Assembly: GCA_020723405.1 (NCBI GenBank)
Contig: DYIY01000002.1
Span: forward strand, 124,001-188,000
Length of the DNA: 64,000 bases
Direction of reading: 5' to 3'
DNA from: Thiobacillus denitrificans
GTDB lineage: Bacteria > Pseudomonadota > Gammaproteobacteria > Burkholderiales > Thiobacillaceae
In this document: positions 9,293-17,133 of the stretch, one piece after another
Position numbering within the stretch: the first letter of the stretch is position 1
How the letters are laid out: each line of letters starts with the position of its first letter
Program-made: the position numbers and the translations under genes
The notes under the pieces: model-generated
Database searches by the model: none
What the model saw: only the letters and a program-made list of their open reading frames with translations
Told to the model about the DNA's origin: nothing

Positions 9293-9730
9293 TCAATAGA
9301 CAACACCGCGGTTCCTCTCCTCGGAGAGGTCCCGCATCACCTGGCGTGCGTGGCGCACCAGGCGTTCTCTCGCATTGAGCCAGCGCACCTTGGCGTCCAG
9401 CTCGACGTACCAGCGCCCGACTTCGGGGGGCAGACCGGCCACTCGCTTGCCCAGGGCGTCGGCAGACAACATCTGATTACGGTTGGTCCGCCACCTGAGC
9501 GACACCGCTCCGGAAGCGCGGCGCTGGATCGCCAGCACCAGGCCGACGCCGTTCTCCATCCGGGTCAATTCACCGAGCTGGGTCATCTCCGCCTCGATTT
9601 CATTCAGAACCTCCGTCAAGGTCATCGCGATACGGCCGCTTCGTTGCATCAGCGCGGTGCCGTCGGACGCCATCCAAAGCTCGGCCAGAATGGCCAACGC
9701 CGGGGCAGATACATCGAATGGTGTGTTCAT
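9293..9730 (-). CDS. DUF3158 family ICE protein
   Basis: About 145 residues from ATG 9730 (MNTPFDVSAP); a longer in-frame start upstream reads as unlikely low-complexity sequence. The conserved part includes LTEVLNEIEAEMTQLGELTR, SVSLRWR-like SLRWRTNRNQMLS and the C-terminal RWLNARERLVRHARQVMRDL. Its place between TIGR03761 and ssb genes matches the DUF3158 gene of PFGI-1-type ICEs. Function is unknown; the position suggests a part in element replication or maintenance. Confidence 0.7.
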   Translation of the reverse strand: MNTPFDVSAPALAILAELWMASDGTALMQRSGRIAMTLTEVLNEIEAEMTQLGELTRMENGVGLVLAIQRRASGAVSLRWRTNRNQMLSADALGKRVAGLPPEVGRWYVELDAKVRWLNARERLVRHARQVMRDLSEERNRGVVY

Positions 9731-10108
9731 GCGCAACGGCCTCGCCAAGCGCCCAGTAATGATTCGGCGATCACGTGGCTCTTCACAGGCGAGGGCTCCT
9801 GTCGGGACCGGGCTCGGCATCCGCCTCGCGATTCCTGCCCATCGTCACCACACAGGCCACGCCGGATCGCTGTTCGCCGGGGCCGGGGTTCGCCTGATCC
9901 ACTCCGGGGCTTTTGAACAGGCGAACCAGCCAGACGCCCAATTGCCGAACCGATAATTTCCTAGCACCCCACCGCATCGTTCAGCCCCGCCGCCTCGCGC
10001 CCGCGCCCTTACCCTTAAAACCCTTTGCGTTACCGAGCGGTAGCCCACTGTCTTGGTGTTGGCTCGATAGCCTGTTGCCGTTGCCGACGTCCATCGAACC
10101 TTTGCAGC
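9731..10108. other. 378-bp stretch with no supported gene
   Basis: Between the DUF3158 start and the TIGR03761 stop there is a C-rich region. Two overlapping short minus-strand frames (64 and 67 codons) exist but overlap each other and lack a good ribosome binding site or recognisable domain. It may be untranslated spacer or a decayed small gene. Confidence 0.5.
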
Positions 10109-11107
10109 TCATAGCAGGCCTGCCTCTTCGGCGTCCTCGGGTTCTGTTGGATCCGCCTCGCGCACCGTCCCCCGACGGATAGATTTGGCATGCTTGGGCA
10201 GTTTTCGGCGTTCCAGGACTTCGGCCGGCAGCCCCGGCCAGATTTCCGCCAAGGCCTGAACGCGGTCCTTGATGTCCTTGCTTTTCGGGTCGAGTACGTC
10301 GGCACGGGTCAGGGCGGCGTAGGCGGGGACCTGCAGGACGTTCTGGTTGCGCAACACCCGGTCGAAGAACGCGCGCATCGGCCGCAACCGTGCATTCAGC
10401 AGTTCCCGTTCCTTCTCCGCGCTGATCAAATCCCGGCCGGCGAGTGTCTTGACCACCCGGACGTACAGATCGAAGTCCATGACCAGGCGGGAGATCAGAA
10501 ACCCGTAGGGCGAGCGGAATCCTAGCGTAACCTTGGCCGGTTCCCGGCTCTTCAGGATGGAGAGGTGCATGCCTTCCGCGCCCAGGGTCTCGATCCGGCC
10601 TCGGGCCTCGGCGACGGCCTGGCCAAGTTGCTTCATCAAGTCGTCGATCTCGAATTCGGACAGGATCAACATCCAGTCGGCATAGGGATTGTCCTGTCCG
10701 GAGAGCTGCCACAGGTTCCGCAAGGCCGAGCCGACGTTCTTGGCGCCGGGTATCCTTGCCAGCTTGCCTTCCGGGTCGCGGCCACGGCCGATGAACAGCC
10801 GCAAGGCCTGGCGGGTGTGGACGAGCATGTAGTCGTCATCCGAGTCTAGGGAGCCGACGGACAGCATCGTGCGCGCCTCGTCCTTGCCTACACCCTTGTC
10901 CGCGCCCAACCGGCTCGTGTAGTCGCGTTTCTCTGATTCCTGCGCGTCCTCCCAGGCCGACAACAGGAGTGACAGCGGATACAACGGATGATGCGATGGC
11001 ACATCCTGGTCCGCGTCGAGAAACTCCTTCAATTGCCGCCGTGCCTCGTCCGGGTCGAACTTCGGCACCGCCGCGGCCCGCTTTGCATCCTTACCTGTCG
11101 TCGCCAT
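10109..11107 (-). CDS. TIGR03761 (PFL_4669-type) integrating conjugative element protein
   Basis: A 332-residue protein from ATG 11107, chosen because GGGAG lies 8 nt upstream. It contains the family stretch TMLSVGSLDSDDDYMLVHTR followed by ALRLFIGRGRDPEGK, GSALRNLWQLSGQDNPYADW and YGFLISRLVMDFDLYVR. The family is restricted to PFGI-1-type ICEs and has no assigned activity. It lies downstream of the STY4528 replication gene with a 128-bp spacer holding two related palindromes, which could control it separately. Confidence 0.85.
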   Translation of the reverse strand: MATTGKDAKRAAAVPKFDPDEARRQLKEFLDADQDVPSHHPLYPLSLLLSAWEDAQESEKRDYTSRLGADKGVGKDEARTMLSVGSLDSDDDYMLVHTRQALRLFIGRGRDPEGKLARIPGAKNVGSALRNLWQLSGQDNPYADWMLILSEFEIDDLMKQLGQAVAEARGRIETLGAEGMHLSILKSREPAKVTLGFRSPYGFLISRLVMDFDLYVRVVKTLAGRDLISAEKERELLNARLRPMRAFFDRVLRNQNVLQVPAYAALTRADVLDPKSKDIKDRVQALAEIWPGLPAEVLERRKLPKHAKSIRRGTVREADPTEPEDAEEAGLL

Positions 11108-11171
11108 GCACATCACTCCCTAAACACGTTCCTGAAATCGGTTGGGCCAGGCCCATTCCGAACCGCCCTCC

Positions 11172-11230
11172 GGTTTGTCCCCAGTAGGGACAAACCTCAA
11201 CTTGTCTCGGACCTGTCCCCACTGGGGACA
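11172..11230. promoter_or_regulatory. Two related palindromes TGTCCC...GGGACA, possible operator or attenuator
   Basis: Arms GGTTTGTCCC (11172-11181) and GGGACAAACC (11187-11196) are a perfect 10-bp inverted repeat with a 5-nt centre. A second perfect repeat TGTCCCC-ACT-GGGGACA lies at 11214-11230. Both share the TGTCCC/GGGACA half-site and sit in the 128-bp gap upstream of the TIGR03761 gene and just after the STY4528 stop (minus strand). Recurrence of the same half-site favours a protein-binding site, though either could also form an RNA hairpin. Confidence 0.55.
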
Positions 11231-11235
11231 CACCA

Positions 11236-12744
11236 TCAATCATTCGCACCGCCACTCGGTCTCGATTGGCCCATCCGTTGCGCCATGAATGTGCGCAGGC
11301 CGTTGAGCCCGGCCTGGATGTGCCGAGCTCGTTCGTCAGGGGGGATTGCGTTGGCGGGCGTAATGGCCTGCCGTTCCGCCTCGATGCGCTGTCGCCGCGC
11401 CTGTTCGCGCAGGGCCGCCGCCGGGATGAAGTCGCCCGTCCTGGCCTTGCTCGCCAAAGCCGAGAGGTAGTTCAGCGGTTGCTCGATGGTCTTGTGGTTC
11501 AGGGCCTGGCCGGCCAGTTCGTCCAACAGCAACTGGGCCTGCGCCGACACGGGGGCCAGCAGGCGCTTGGCGGATTCGCGTTCTTCCGGCCGGAGGGTTC
11601 TCGGCCAGATCAATTGCTCGGACCACCTACACCCATCGTCATCGGGGCCGATGGCCTCGGTAGGTGGAGTAGTCTTAAAACCTGTAGTCCAATCTATATA
11701 GAGATTTTCCGGAAAGCGCCCATCCGGGGCGCCGGAAACCGCCCAACTTGCCGGCACGTTTCCGGAAATCCTGTCGGTACGATTGCGGAAATCCAGTCGG
11801 TGCGTTTCCGGAAAACCAGCCAGCAGGATGCCTGCATCCTTATTTGCAGGGTTTCCGCATGCTGGATTGCCGGATTCCCGCAAACTGGTTGGTTCGTTTC
11901 CGGAAAATCGATCAACCAGGCCGGTCCCAGCCAGTTGATCCGGTTGGCGCAGTTCCGTGTTTGCTGACGCAGGGCGGCTGTCGACAGCCGCGAGCAGCGC
12001 AATCAACCGGTCCAGGCGGATTTGCCATTCCACCCTCGGGGGCATGCCGAGCCGGCGCTCGGCCAGCACTTCGGTTTGGCGCAGGCCCGAGCGGGCGCTG
12101 TCCAGTTCGTGTCGGGTCAATCCGGTTTGCTGCCGCAGGGCATCGAACAGGTAGGGCCGCCAACCGGTCAGCGCGTCGCCATTCTTCAGCCGAGCGCGCT
12201 CCTGCCCCAGGAAATTCGACAGCAGCACCGCCGAGGTGGCGGCGCCGGTGATGTCGGACAGGTTCCGGTAGAACAGGAAAGGGCGCCCCAGCAGTTGCAG
12301 GACAGCCCGGTCGTTGCGCCAGTCCCAGGCGGTATAGCCGGTGGGCTCCAGAAGCCAGCCCAGGGTGTCCAGGTCGATGCGGTACCAGACCTTGGCCGGC
12401 ATACCGACCCGTTTCTCCAGCCAGAGCCCGAGGTCTTTCAGGGCCTGTCGCGCGCTATCCTGCTCGCGGCGCGAGAGGCCGGTCTCGTTGCGCCATTCCT
12501 CGCGCGTCTTCCAGAACCAGCCTTGCCGGGCCGATTCAGCGATGGCCAGCTTGCGCGTCCAGTAGATGGCCTGGGAGAGCATCAGTCCCGCCGTGACGCA
12601 TCCGGTCACGAGCACCAGCTTAGGATGAAAGGCGACGCATCGTTGCCCCAGCAAGACCGTGGCTTCGTAGAGCTGGTTCAGCCGCCCCATCGAGTGGGGT
12701 GGGTCTTCTGTACCGCTGGTGTGGGCACGGGGCGTATCCGTCAT
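11236..12744 (-). CDS. STY4528-family pathogenicity-island replication protein
   Basis: A 502-residue protein. Two copies of the same winged-helix unit are visible: residues ~35-130 (FHPKLVLVTGCVTAGLMLSQ ... LSRREQDSARQALKDLGLWL ... KRVGMPAKVWYRIDLDTL) and ~150-260 (FYRNLSDITGAATSAVLLSN ... LTRHELDSARSGLRQTEVLA ... RRLGMPPRVEWQIRLDRL). A variable linker (about 275-345) is rich in SGN, FPE and FRN tripeptides, followed by a conserved C-terminal helical part. The two-winged-helix design resembles plasmid initiators. The linker is encoded by a 23-bp-period DNA repeat array. The family is a marker of SPI-7/PFGI-1 elements; direct initiator activity is inferred. Confidence 0.82.
   Translation of the reverse strand: MTDTPRAHTSGTEDPPHSMGRLNQLYEATVLLGQRCVAFHPKLVLVTGCVTAGLMLSQAIYWTRKLAIAESARQGWFWKTREEWRNETGLSRREQDSARQALKDLGLWLEKRVGMPAKVWYRIDLDTLGWLLEPTGYTAWDWRNDRAVLQLLGRPFLFYRNLSDITGAATSAVLLSNFLGQERARLKNGDALTGWRPYLFDALRQQTGLTRHELDSARSGLRQTEVLAERRLGMPPRVEWQIRLDRLIALLAAVDSRPASANTELRQPDQLAGTGLVDRFSGNEPTSLRESGNPACGNPANKDAGILLAGFPETHRLDFRNRTDRISGNVPASWAVSGAPDGRFPENLYIDWTTGFKTTPPTEAIGPDDDGCRWSEQLIWPRTLRPEERESAKRLLAPVSAQAQLLLDELAGQALNHKTIEQPLNYLSALASKARTGDFIPAAALREQARRQRIEAERQAITPANAIPPDERARHIQAGLNGLRTFMAQRMGQSRPSGGAND
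11706..11906. repeat. Iteron-like array with TTTCCGGAAA cores, ~23-bp period, inside the replication gene
   Basis: The perfect palindrome TTTCCGGAAA occurs at 11706-11715, 11759-11768, 11805-11814 and 11897-11906. The core GGAAA also falls at 11711, 11734, 11764, 11787, 11810 and 11902, giving steps of 23, 30, 23, 23 and 92 (4 x 23). Units at 11764 and 11787 share GGAAATCC(T/A)GTCGGT(A/G)CG. Because 23 is not a multiple of 3, successive units are read in different frames (FPE, ISGN, FRN), so the repetition is at DNA level. Iterons beside or inside initiator genes are typical plasmid origins. Confidence 0.65.
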
Positions 12745-12774
12745 CGACGCTTCGGATTCATCGTGGTATCGATC

Positions 12775-13206
12775 TCAGTCGAGACGGGCATAGTCGATCT
12801 GGTCCAGCCCCTGGTATTTCCGGCTGGCTTGCGCTTGTAGCCGCTCGATCAGGCGGACGACGTCGACGCGGATCTCCAGACGCGCCGGCATGCCGACGCG
12901 GCGTTCCTCGATCAGGCCGCGCTCGCGCAGGTTGCGGCGGGCGCTTTCCTGTTCGGTGCGGGTCAGGCAGGTGGCCTCGGCCCATTGCGCCATGGTCAGA
13001 CGCATCCAACCCTCCGATTTGTCCGGCAGGTCCGCCGCCTTCTGGCAGGCGCAGGAGAGGAAGAGGGCGGCCGTGACCCCGCCGCCCATTTCCACGAAGG
13101 CGCGGTGGAACGACACCGGCTCGTCGTACAGCTCCAGCAGAACGCCGGGGGTGATCGTGCGTTGAGCCGAAACGACCTGGGGGCGGCGAGGGAGCGGTCG
13201 ATTCAT
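12775..13206 (-). CDS. Small winged-helix ICE protein, paralogous to STY4528 repeats
   Basis: A 143-residue protein from ATG 13206 (MNRPLPRRPQ), which overlaps the DUF2857 stop as ATGA. It is a single copy of the winged-helix unit found twice in the neighbouring STY4528 protein: FHRAFVEMGGGVTAALFLSC, LTRTEQESARRNLRERGLIE and RRVGMPARLEIRVDVVRL line up with both. The unit resembles DNA-binding winged helices of replication initiators. It is likely to bind the same or related DNA sites as its larger neighbour, 30 nt downstream; no catalytic motif is seen. Confidence 0.75.
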   Translation of the reverse strand: MNRPLPRRPQVVSAQRTITPGVLLELYDEPVSFHRAFVEMGGGVTAALFLSCACQKAADLPDKSEGWMRLTMAQWAEATCLTRTEQESARRNLRERGLIEERRVGMPARLEIRVDVVRLIERLQAQASRKYQGLDQIDYARLD

Positions 13207-13760
13207 GTCGTGGTCTCCTTGAAGACCGCCCACAGCGATGCCAGGGGTTCGTCAGGAAATTGTTCGGCCAGCAGGCGGAAGCGGGCGGCCAGGTCGTCGC
13301 TTTGAAGTCGTGTGCCGCGCCAGAACCTGAGTACCTGCTCGGCGACCGCGGCATCCAGCTTGCGCACCCGGCCCCGTCTTGAGGTGTTCGCGGTTATCCG
13401 CTTGAGCTGGCGATATTCGCGATCGGGGATGCCGAACAACTCCAGCATGGCCGCCGCCGGCGCGCCTCGCCGGATGAACCACAGGGTCTCTTCCTTGCGA
13501 TGAAGGATGTGCTGGAGACGATGGCGCGCCAGAGACAATTGGGACTCGTCGACGAACACCGAGATAAAGGCCGGACGTTGTTCGGCAAGGCGCAGCAGTT
13601 CCACCGTGGGGGTGCGCTTCAGTTGTTCCAGCGTGGTGGGGCTGACCACCGATAACAGTTGTTCCATGTTCTCTCCCAGGTCGGCCTGGTCGACCAGATG
13701 CTGGAGCAGGGCGACCACATGGCGAGGGTCCGAGAGCGGGAGGCCGGGTAAGGTGTTCAT
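13203..13760 (-). CDS. DUF2857 family ICE protein
   Basis: A 185-residue protein beginning MNTLPGLPLSDPRHVVALLQ. It has LFGIPDREYRQLKRITAN, similar to a helix-turn-helix in DUF2857 members, followed by VRKLDAAVAEQVLRFW and a C-terminal helical part. Its start overlaps the parB stop and its stop overlaps the next start (both ATGA), so translation is coupled along the operon. The family is found next to ParB in PFGI-1-type ICEs; function unknown. Confidence 0.75.
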   Translation of the reverse strand: MNTLPGLPLSDPRHVVALLQHLVDQADLGENMEQLLSVVSPTTLEQLKRTPTVELLRLAEQRPAFISVFVDESQLSLARHRLQHILHRKEETLWFIRRGAPAAAMLELFGIPDREYRQLKRITANTSRRGRVRKLDAAVAEQVLRFWRGTRLQSDDLAARFRLLAEQFPDEPLASLWAVFKETTT

Positions 13761-15349
13761 TCCGGCCCCGCCACTACGAAGCGTTCAGGTGCGGTCCCGC
13801 GTAGTGTGCGCAGTATCGAGACCAGTTCCAGCCAGACCGGCACCGAGGGCGATGCCGAGGCCAGGCGTTTGCCCAGCGACAGGGGGTCGATGGGCATGCC
13901 CAGGATCGTGTCCATGTAATGCTGAAGAGCGAATTCGTCGCGGCCACGTTCCTGCCGTTGGGCCTGGCGCCAGGTGGAGTCGTCCGGCATCGATCCGGAC
14001 CAGGCGCCATCGAGCTGCTCGGAGAGCATGGCCAGCATCCACCAGCCGAAGTAGCGATCCGCGCCGTTTTCGGTCAAGTCGATGGGCTCGTCGTTTTCCG
14101 GTACTTCCATGTAGAAGCCGGTGGGCCACTCCTTGGTGAGACGTAGGCAGTCGGCGGATTCGGTCAGACGAGCGAACCGGGTCGCCAGGTCCTGGATCTC
14201 GCTGATCAGTTCTGTCTTGGGCTTCTGTTCCGGTATGACTGGCTCGGGGTTCTCGGTCCTCTCCGTGGCGTTGCCTTTCTTGCCAGCAGAGGTTTCGGCG
14301 GCATTCGGAGGGGGTAGGGGAGGGGTGCCCGCTGGCTCCCTCTGTAGCCTGGCCTGGGCCATCAGCCCGGCGATATCCTCGCCCGGGTGCTCCTGGCATA
14401 GCTGTCTGGCAAGGCGTGTCAGCTCAACGGTCTCGCCCATCTTCGTGGCCACGGCGTGTTCCAGTTGTTCAATCACTCTGCCTGGCTCAAGTGCGCGGGT
14501 GGACAACCAGGAGTGCTCGGCACGCTTCAATACCTGGTCGCGCAACTCCGGCCAGGCCTGGATCTGCTGTTTATGCTTCAAGAGCCGTTCAAAGGCGTTG
14601 AAAGCAGGTTGCAGTTCCGATATGACCGGCCTGGAAAGCGACTTGCAGGCCTCGCCCAAGGCGGCCAGATGGGTGACGGCGAAGTTGAAGTAACTCAGCG
14701 TGGTCTTGCCGAGCGGCAGGCCACGTTCCTTCAGGGTCTGTTCGAAGGCCCGCGCGGAAAGGGTGTTTCCAGTTTCCGACTCGATCATCTGCTTCAGGTC
14801 GGCGTAGGCTCGGGCCTTGTCCCAGAAGATCATTTCGCCACGCAGTTCGTTTTCCACCAGGTGGGCGGACAGCGTGGAGGATTCCGATACCCAGGGGGTG
14901 TAGGTGACGACGACATACTGGAATGCCGCATCGCCGGTTTCGCTGAATAGTTCCTGTAGCGCCGTCAGGCGGGTATTGCCGCCTTTGCCGACCATGTACT
15001 TTTCTTGGCTAGGCCGGCGGGTGACCACCAGCGGGCTGGTGAGTTGTTTGGTCGAGCGGATGGATTCCTTGATGATGTCGTATTGGTCGTTGATCGCCTT
15101 GCGGGGGTTCTTGTCGTAATGGAGGATGTCCATCACCGGCAGGGTCATCTGGCTCTCGGTGTCGATCGATAGTTGGTGACTGTTGTCGAGCGGCAGGCCG
15201 ACGTTCAAGGACTCCTTGACCAATCTGGCCCGCAGGTCGATCGGGCTGATGGTCCGCGTGCCATTGGGTTGCGCCAAATCCCGTTGTTGAGCCTTCCGAG
15301 CGGCGTCCGCAACCGTCACCGAAGCAGGGAGGCGGTCCTGTGCGCTCAT
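13757..15349 (-). CDS. parB: ParB family protein of the ICE (PFGI-1 type)
   Basis: A 530-residue ParB/Spo0J-like protein. The N-terminal ParB/Srx-type fold shows ILHYDKNPRKAINDQYDIIK (box I region), SPLVVTRRPSQEKYMVGKGG and NTRLTALQEL (box II, GGNTR where chromosomal ParB has GERR). A helical DNA-binding middle follows, then a Pro/Lys-rich linker and a C-terminal domain. It is longer than chromosomal ParB (~290 residues), as in the ICE-specific family. It overlaps parA by four bases. It should bind a centromere-like site and act with ParA to stabilise the excised element. Confidence 0.87.
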   Translation of the reverse strand: MSAQDRLPASVTVADAARKAQQRDLAQPNGTRTISPIDLRARLVKESLNVGLPLDNSHQLSIDTESQMTLPVMDILHYDKNPRKAINDQYDIIKESIRSTKQLTSPLVVTRRPSQEKYMVGKGGNTRLTALQELFSETGDAAFQYVVVTYTPWVSESSTLSAHLVENELRGEMIFWDKARAYADLKQMIESETGNTLSARAFEQTLKERGLPLGKTTLSYFNFAVTHLAALGEACKSLSRPVISELQPAFNAFERLLKHKQQIQAWPELRDQVLKRAEHSWLSTRALEPGRVIEQLEHAVATKMGETVELTRLARQLCQEHPGEDIAGLMAQARLQREPAGTPPLPPPNAAETSAGKKGNATERTENPEPVIPEQKPKTELISEIQDLATRFARLTESADCLRLTKEWPTGFYMEVPENDEPIDLTENGADRYFGWWMLAMLSEQLDGAWSGSMPDDSTWRQAQRQERGRDEFALQHYMDTILGMPIDPLSLGKRLASASPSVPVWLELVSILRTLRGTAPERFVVAGPE

Positions 15350-16248
15350 GCCGTGTGGGCTTCATCGTGGGCCGGCTGCGCGACCGGGGAAGGTGTTTCT
15401 TCTTCCTCGGAGAAACCACCGGCGTAGACGCCGCTGAGCGATGGGATCAGCTCCCAGACCAGGCGATGCATGGTGTCGAACGGCGTCACCCCGCGCTCCC
15501 GGCGTTTGAGTCGGTGTACCGCCAGTTGCGCCGTGGCCGCCTCGTTGTAGGCCACGCTGGCCGGAATCGCGGTCTCAGCCACGGTGACCAAGCCGCGCAT
15601 CTCCAGATAGCTCTGCCTGATTTCCTGTGTGATCTGGCGTGCGTCGTTGGTGTGCCCGACCCGGTTGATGACCGCTGTCAGGGGACCGGGACCGATACCC
15701 AGTGCCTGGGCCTCTTCCAGCTTGACCAGCAGTTCGAACGTCCCGGTGCGGAATTCGCGTGCGCTCGGCGTCTCCGGCAGGACGGGGGAGATCAATCGAT
15801 GCGCGGCCAATGCCGCCGTGTAGAGCAACGGCCCCTGGGCGCCAGGGGTGTCGATGAACACCAGATCGTAGTTGTCTTCGATGACCGGGGCGCGCAGCGC
15901 TTTGCGGAGGATCATCGGCGCGTCGATGCGGCCCTGGATGAACTGTTCCAGATCGGTGGTCTCGATGCCGGCGAATTTCCGCCGCGGGGCATCGCATACG
16001 ATGATGTCCAGCCGATCCCAGGCCGTGGTCGAGATCGCCGATTCGGCGACGCGGCCGCTCAGGACGACGGAGGTCAGCCCATCCGGGGCTTGCCGCCGCA
16101 ACTGGTAATACTTGGATAGCGATCCCTGGATATCGGCATCGACCAAAAGCACACGCAGCCCCATGTCGGCGGCAAGCGCGCCAAGATTGGCTGTGATGGT
16201 TGTTTTGCCGATCCCCCCTTTTGTACCTACGACGCTCAGAATGACCAC
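15346..16248 (-). CDS. parA: ParA family partition ATPase of the ICE
   Basis: A 300-residue ParA/MinD-type ATPase. The deviant Walker A KGGIGKTT is at residues 10-17, a LLVDADIQGSL segment and a Walker B-like LVFIDTPGAQ follow. The start is GTG 16248 with AGGAGG five bases upstream; an ATG at 16250 is out of frame. It is the first gene of the minus-strand ICE maintenance operon. ParA genes commonly lie near one end of PFGI-1/PAPI-1-type elements, which agrees with the chromosome resuming ~7 kb to the right. Confidence 0.9.
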   Translation of the reverse strand: MVILSVVGTKGGIGKTTITANLGALAADMGLRVLLVDADIQGSLSKYYQLRRQAPDGLTSVVLSGRVAESAISTTAWDRLDIIVCDAPRRKFAGIETTDLEQFIQGRIDAPMILRKALRAPVIEDNYDLVFIDTPGAQGPLLYTAALAAHRLISPVLPETPSAREFRTGTFELLVKLEEAQALGIGPGPLTAVINRVGHTNDARQITQEIRQSYLEMRGLVTVAETAIPASVAYNEAATAQLAVHRLKRRERGVTPFDTMHRLVWELIPSLSGVYAGGFSEEEETPSPVAQPAHDEAHTA

Positions 16249-16459
16249 ATGTACCTCCTGCTACGGATATGAATGCGTTTGTGTGTGGCGTGGTTACACG
16301 ATGACCATAACCATCAAACGGTAATATAATATACCGATGCACGTACACACAAATATTTATAGGTATTCTATTGGTTGCGCCATGAGTGCTACCTTGGCAT
16401 CCGTAATGAAGATGTCGGCCGCATCGCTATAATCGGCCTAACCCAAGAAGGTCCCCACC
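16249..16459. promoter_or_regulatory. AT-rich divergent intergenic region of parA; likely promoter and partition/control sites
   Basis: A 211-bp gap between divergent parA and the DUF1778 gene. Bases ~16300-16375 are much richer in AT than any neighbouring DNA. A palindrome CGGTA-N8-TACCG lies at 16319-16336 with a TATAAT inside its centre, and another TATAAT lies at 16428-16433 before the antitoxin gene. These suggest promoters in both directions and an operator or centromere; no exact parS consensus was recognised. Confidence 0.5.
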
Positions 16460-16750
16460 ATGTCTACACCGCCCGAAGTGCCCGGCAAGCGCGAGTCGCT
16501 TGATACCCGCATCGAGCCCGAAGAGCGTGGCCGGATCGACCGCGCCGCCAAGGCTCGCGGCAAGATCCGTACCGATTTCATCTTGGATGCAGAGCGTCTC
16601 GCGGCCGAAGAGGCCTTGCCCGATCAGATGCTCATCGTCGCCAGCCGAGAGACCTACGCCGAGTTTCTGACCCGATTGGACCAGCCGCCTCAGCCCAATG
16701 AGCGCCTGCGCAAGACGATGCAGACCCCGGCGCCCTGGAAGACGGCATGA
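16460..16750 (+). CDS. DUF1778 (TacA-like) antitoxin, apparently without its toxin
   Basis: A 96-residue protein with the DUF1778 pattern: KRESLDTRIEPEERGRIDRA, AAKARGKIRTDFILDAERLA and EEALPDQ. The N-terminus is a ribbon-helix-helix DNA-binding domain; the C-terminus normally neutralises a GNAT acetyltransferase toxin encoded immediately downstream. Here no GNAT gene follows: the next gene is an IHF-alpha homologue. It may act as an orphan regulator or be the remains of a TA pair. ATG 16460 follows AAGAAGG. Confidence 0.8.
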   Translation: MSTPPEVPGKRESLDTRIEPEERGRIDRAAKARGKIRTDFILDAERLAAEEALPDQMLIVASRETYAEFLTRLDQPPQPNERLRKTMQTPAPWKTA

Positions 16751-16830
16751 CGGGGAGTCGCGTGATGGCGAATTCGAGTTGGGATCGAACGCCATCGCGG
16801 ACGGAATGAAAACTGTGACAGGAAAGTGGT

Positions 16831-17133
16831 ATGGCGCTGACGAAAGCTGAACTCTGTGATCTTCTGTTCGAGAAGGTGGGCTTGAACAAGCGGGAGGCCA
16901 AGGAGTTCGTGGAATCGTTCTTCGAAGAGATCAGCGTGACCTTGGAGCGCGGAGGCGAAGTCAAATTGTCCGGCTTCGGCAATTTCCAGCTGCGCGACAA
17001 ACCCCAGCGGCCTGGCCGCAACCCGAAGATCGGCGAAGAGATGCCCATCCAAGCCCGCCGGGTCACCACCTTCCATGCCAGTCAGAAACTCAAGTTTGCC
17101 GTGGAGGGCGTGGGTGATGGCGACAAGGTGTGA
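16831..17133 (+). CDS. ihfA: Integration host factor alpha-like nucleoid protein, ICE-borne
   Basis: A 100-residue HU/IHF-family protein: [53 protein letters not shown], and the DNA-binding arm [19 protein letters not shown] with the intercalating proline. These features match IHF-alpha rather than HU. Bacterial ihfA usually sits beside pheT; this copy lies alone in ICE cargo and is probably an extra gene. It could assist element integration, excision or replication. The 3' end overlaps the next gene by 17 nt. Confidence 0.88.
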   Translation: MALTKAELCDLLFEKVGLNKREAKEFVESFFEEISVTLERGGEVKLSGFGNFQLRDKPQRPGRNPKIGEEMPIQARRVTTFHASQKLKFAVEGVGDGDKV

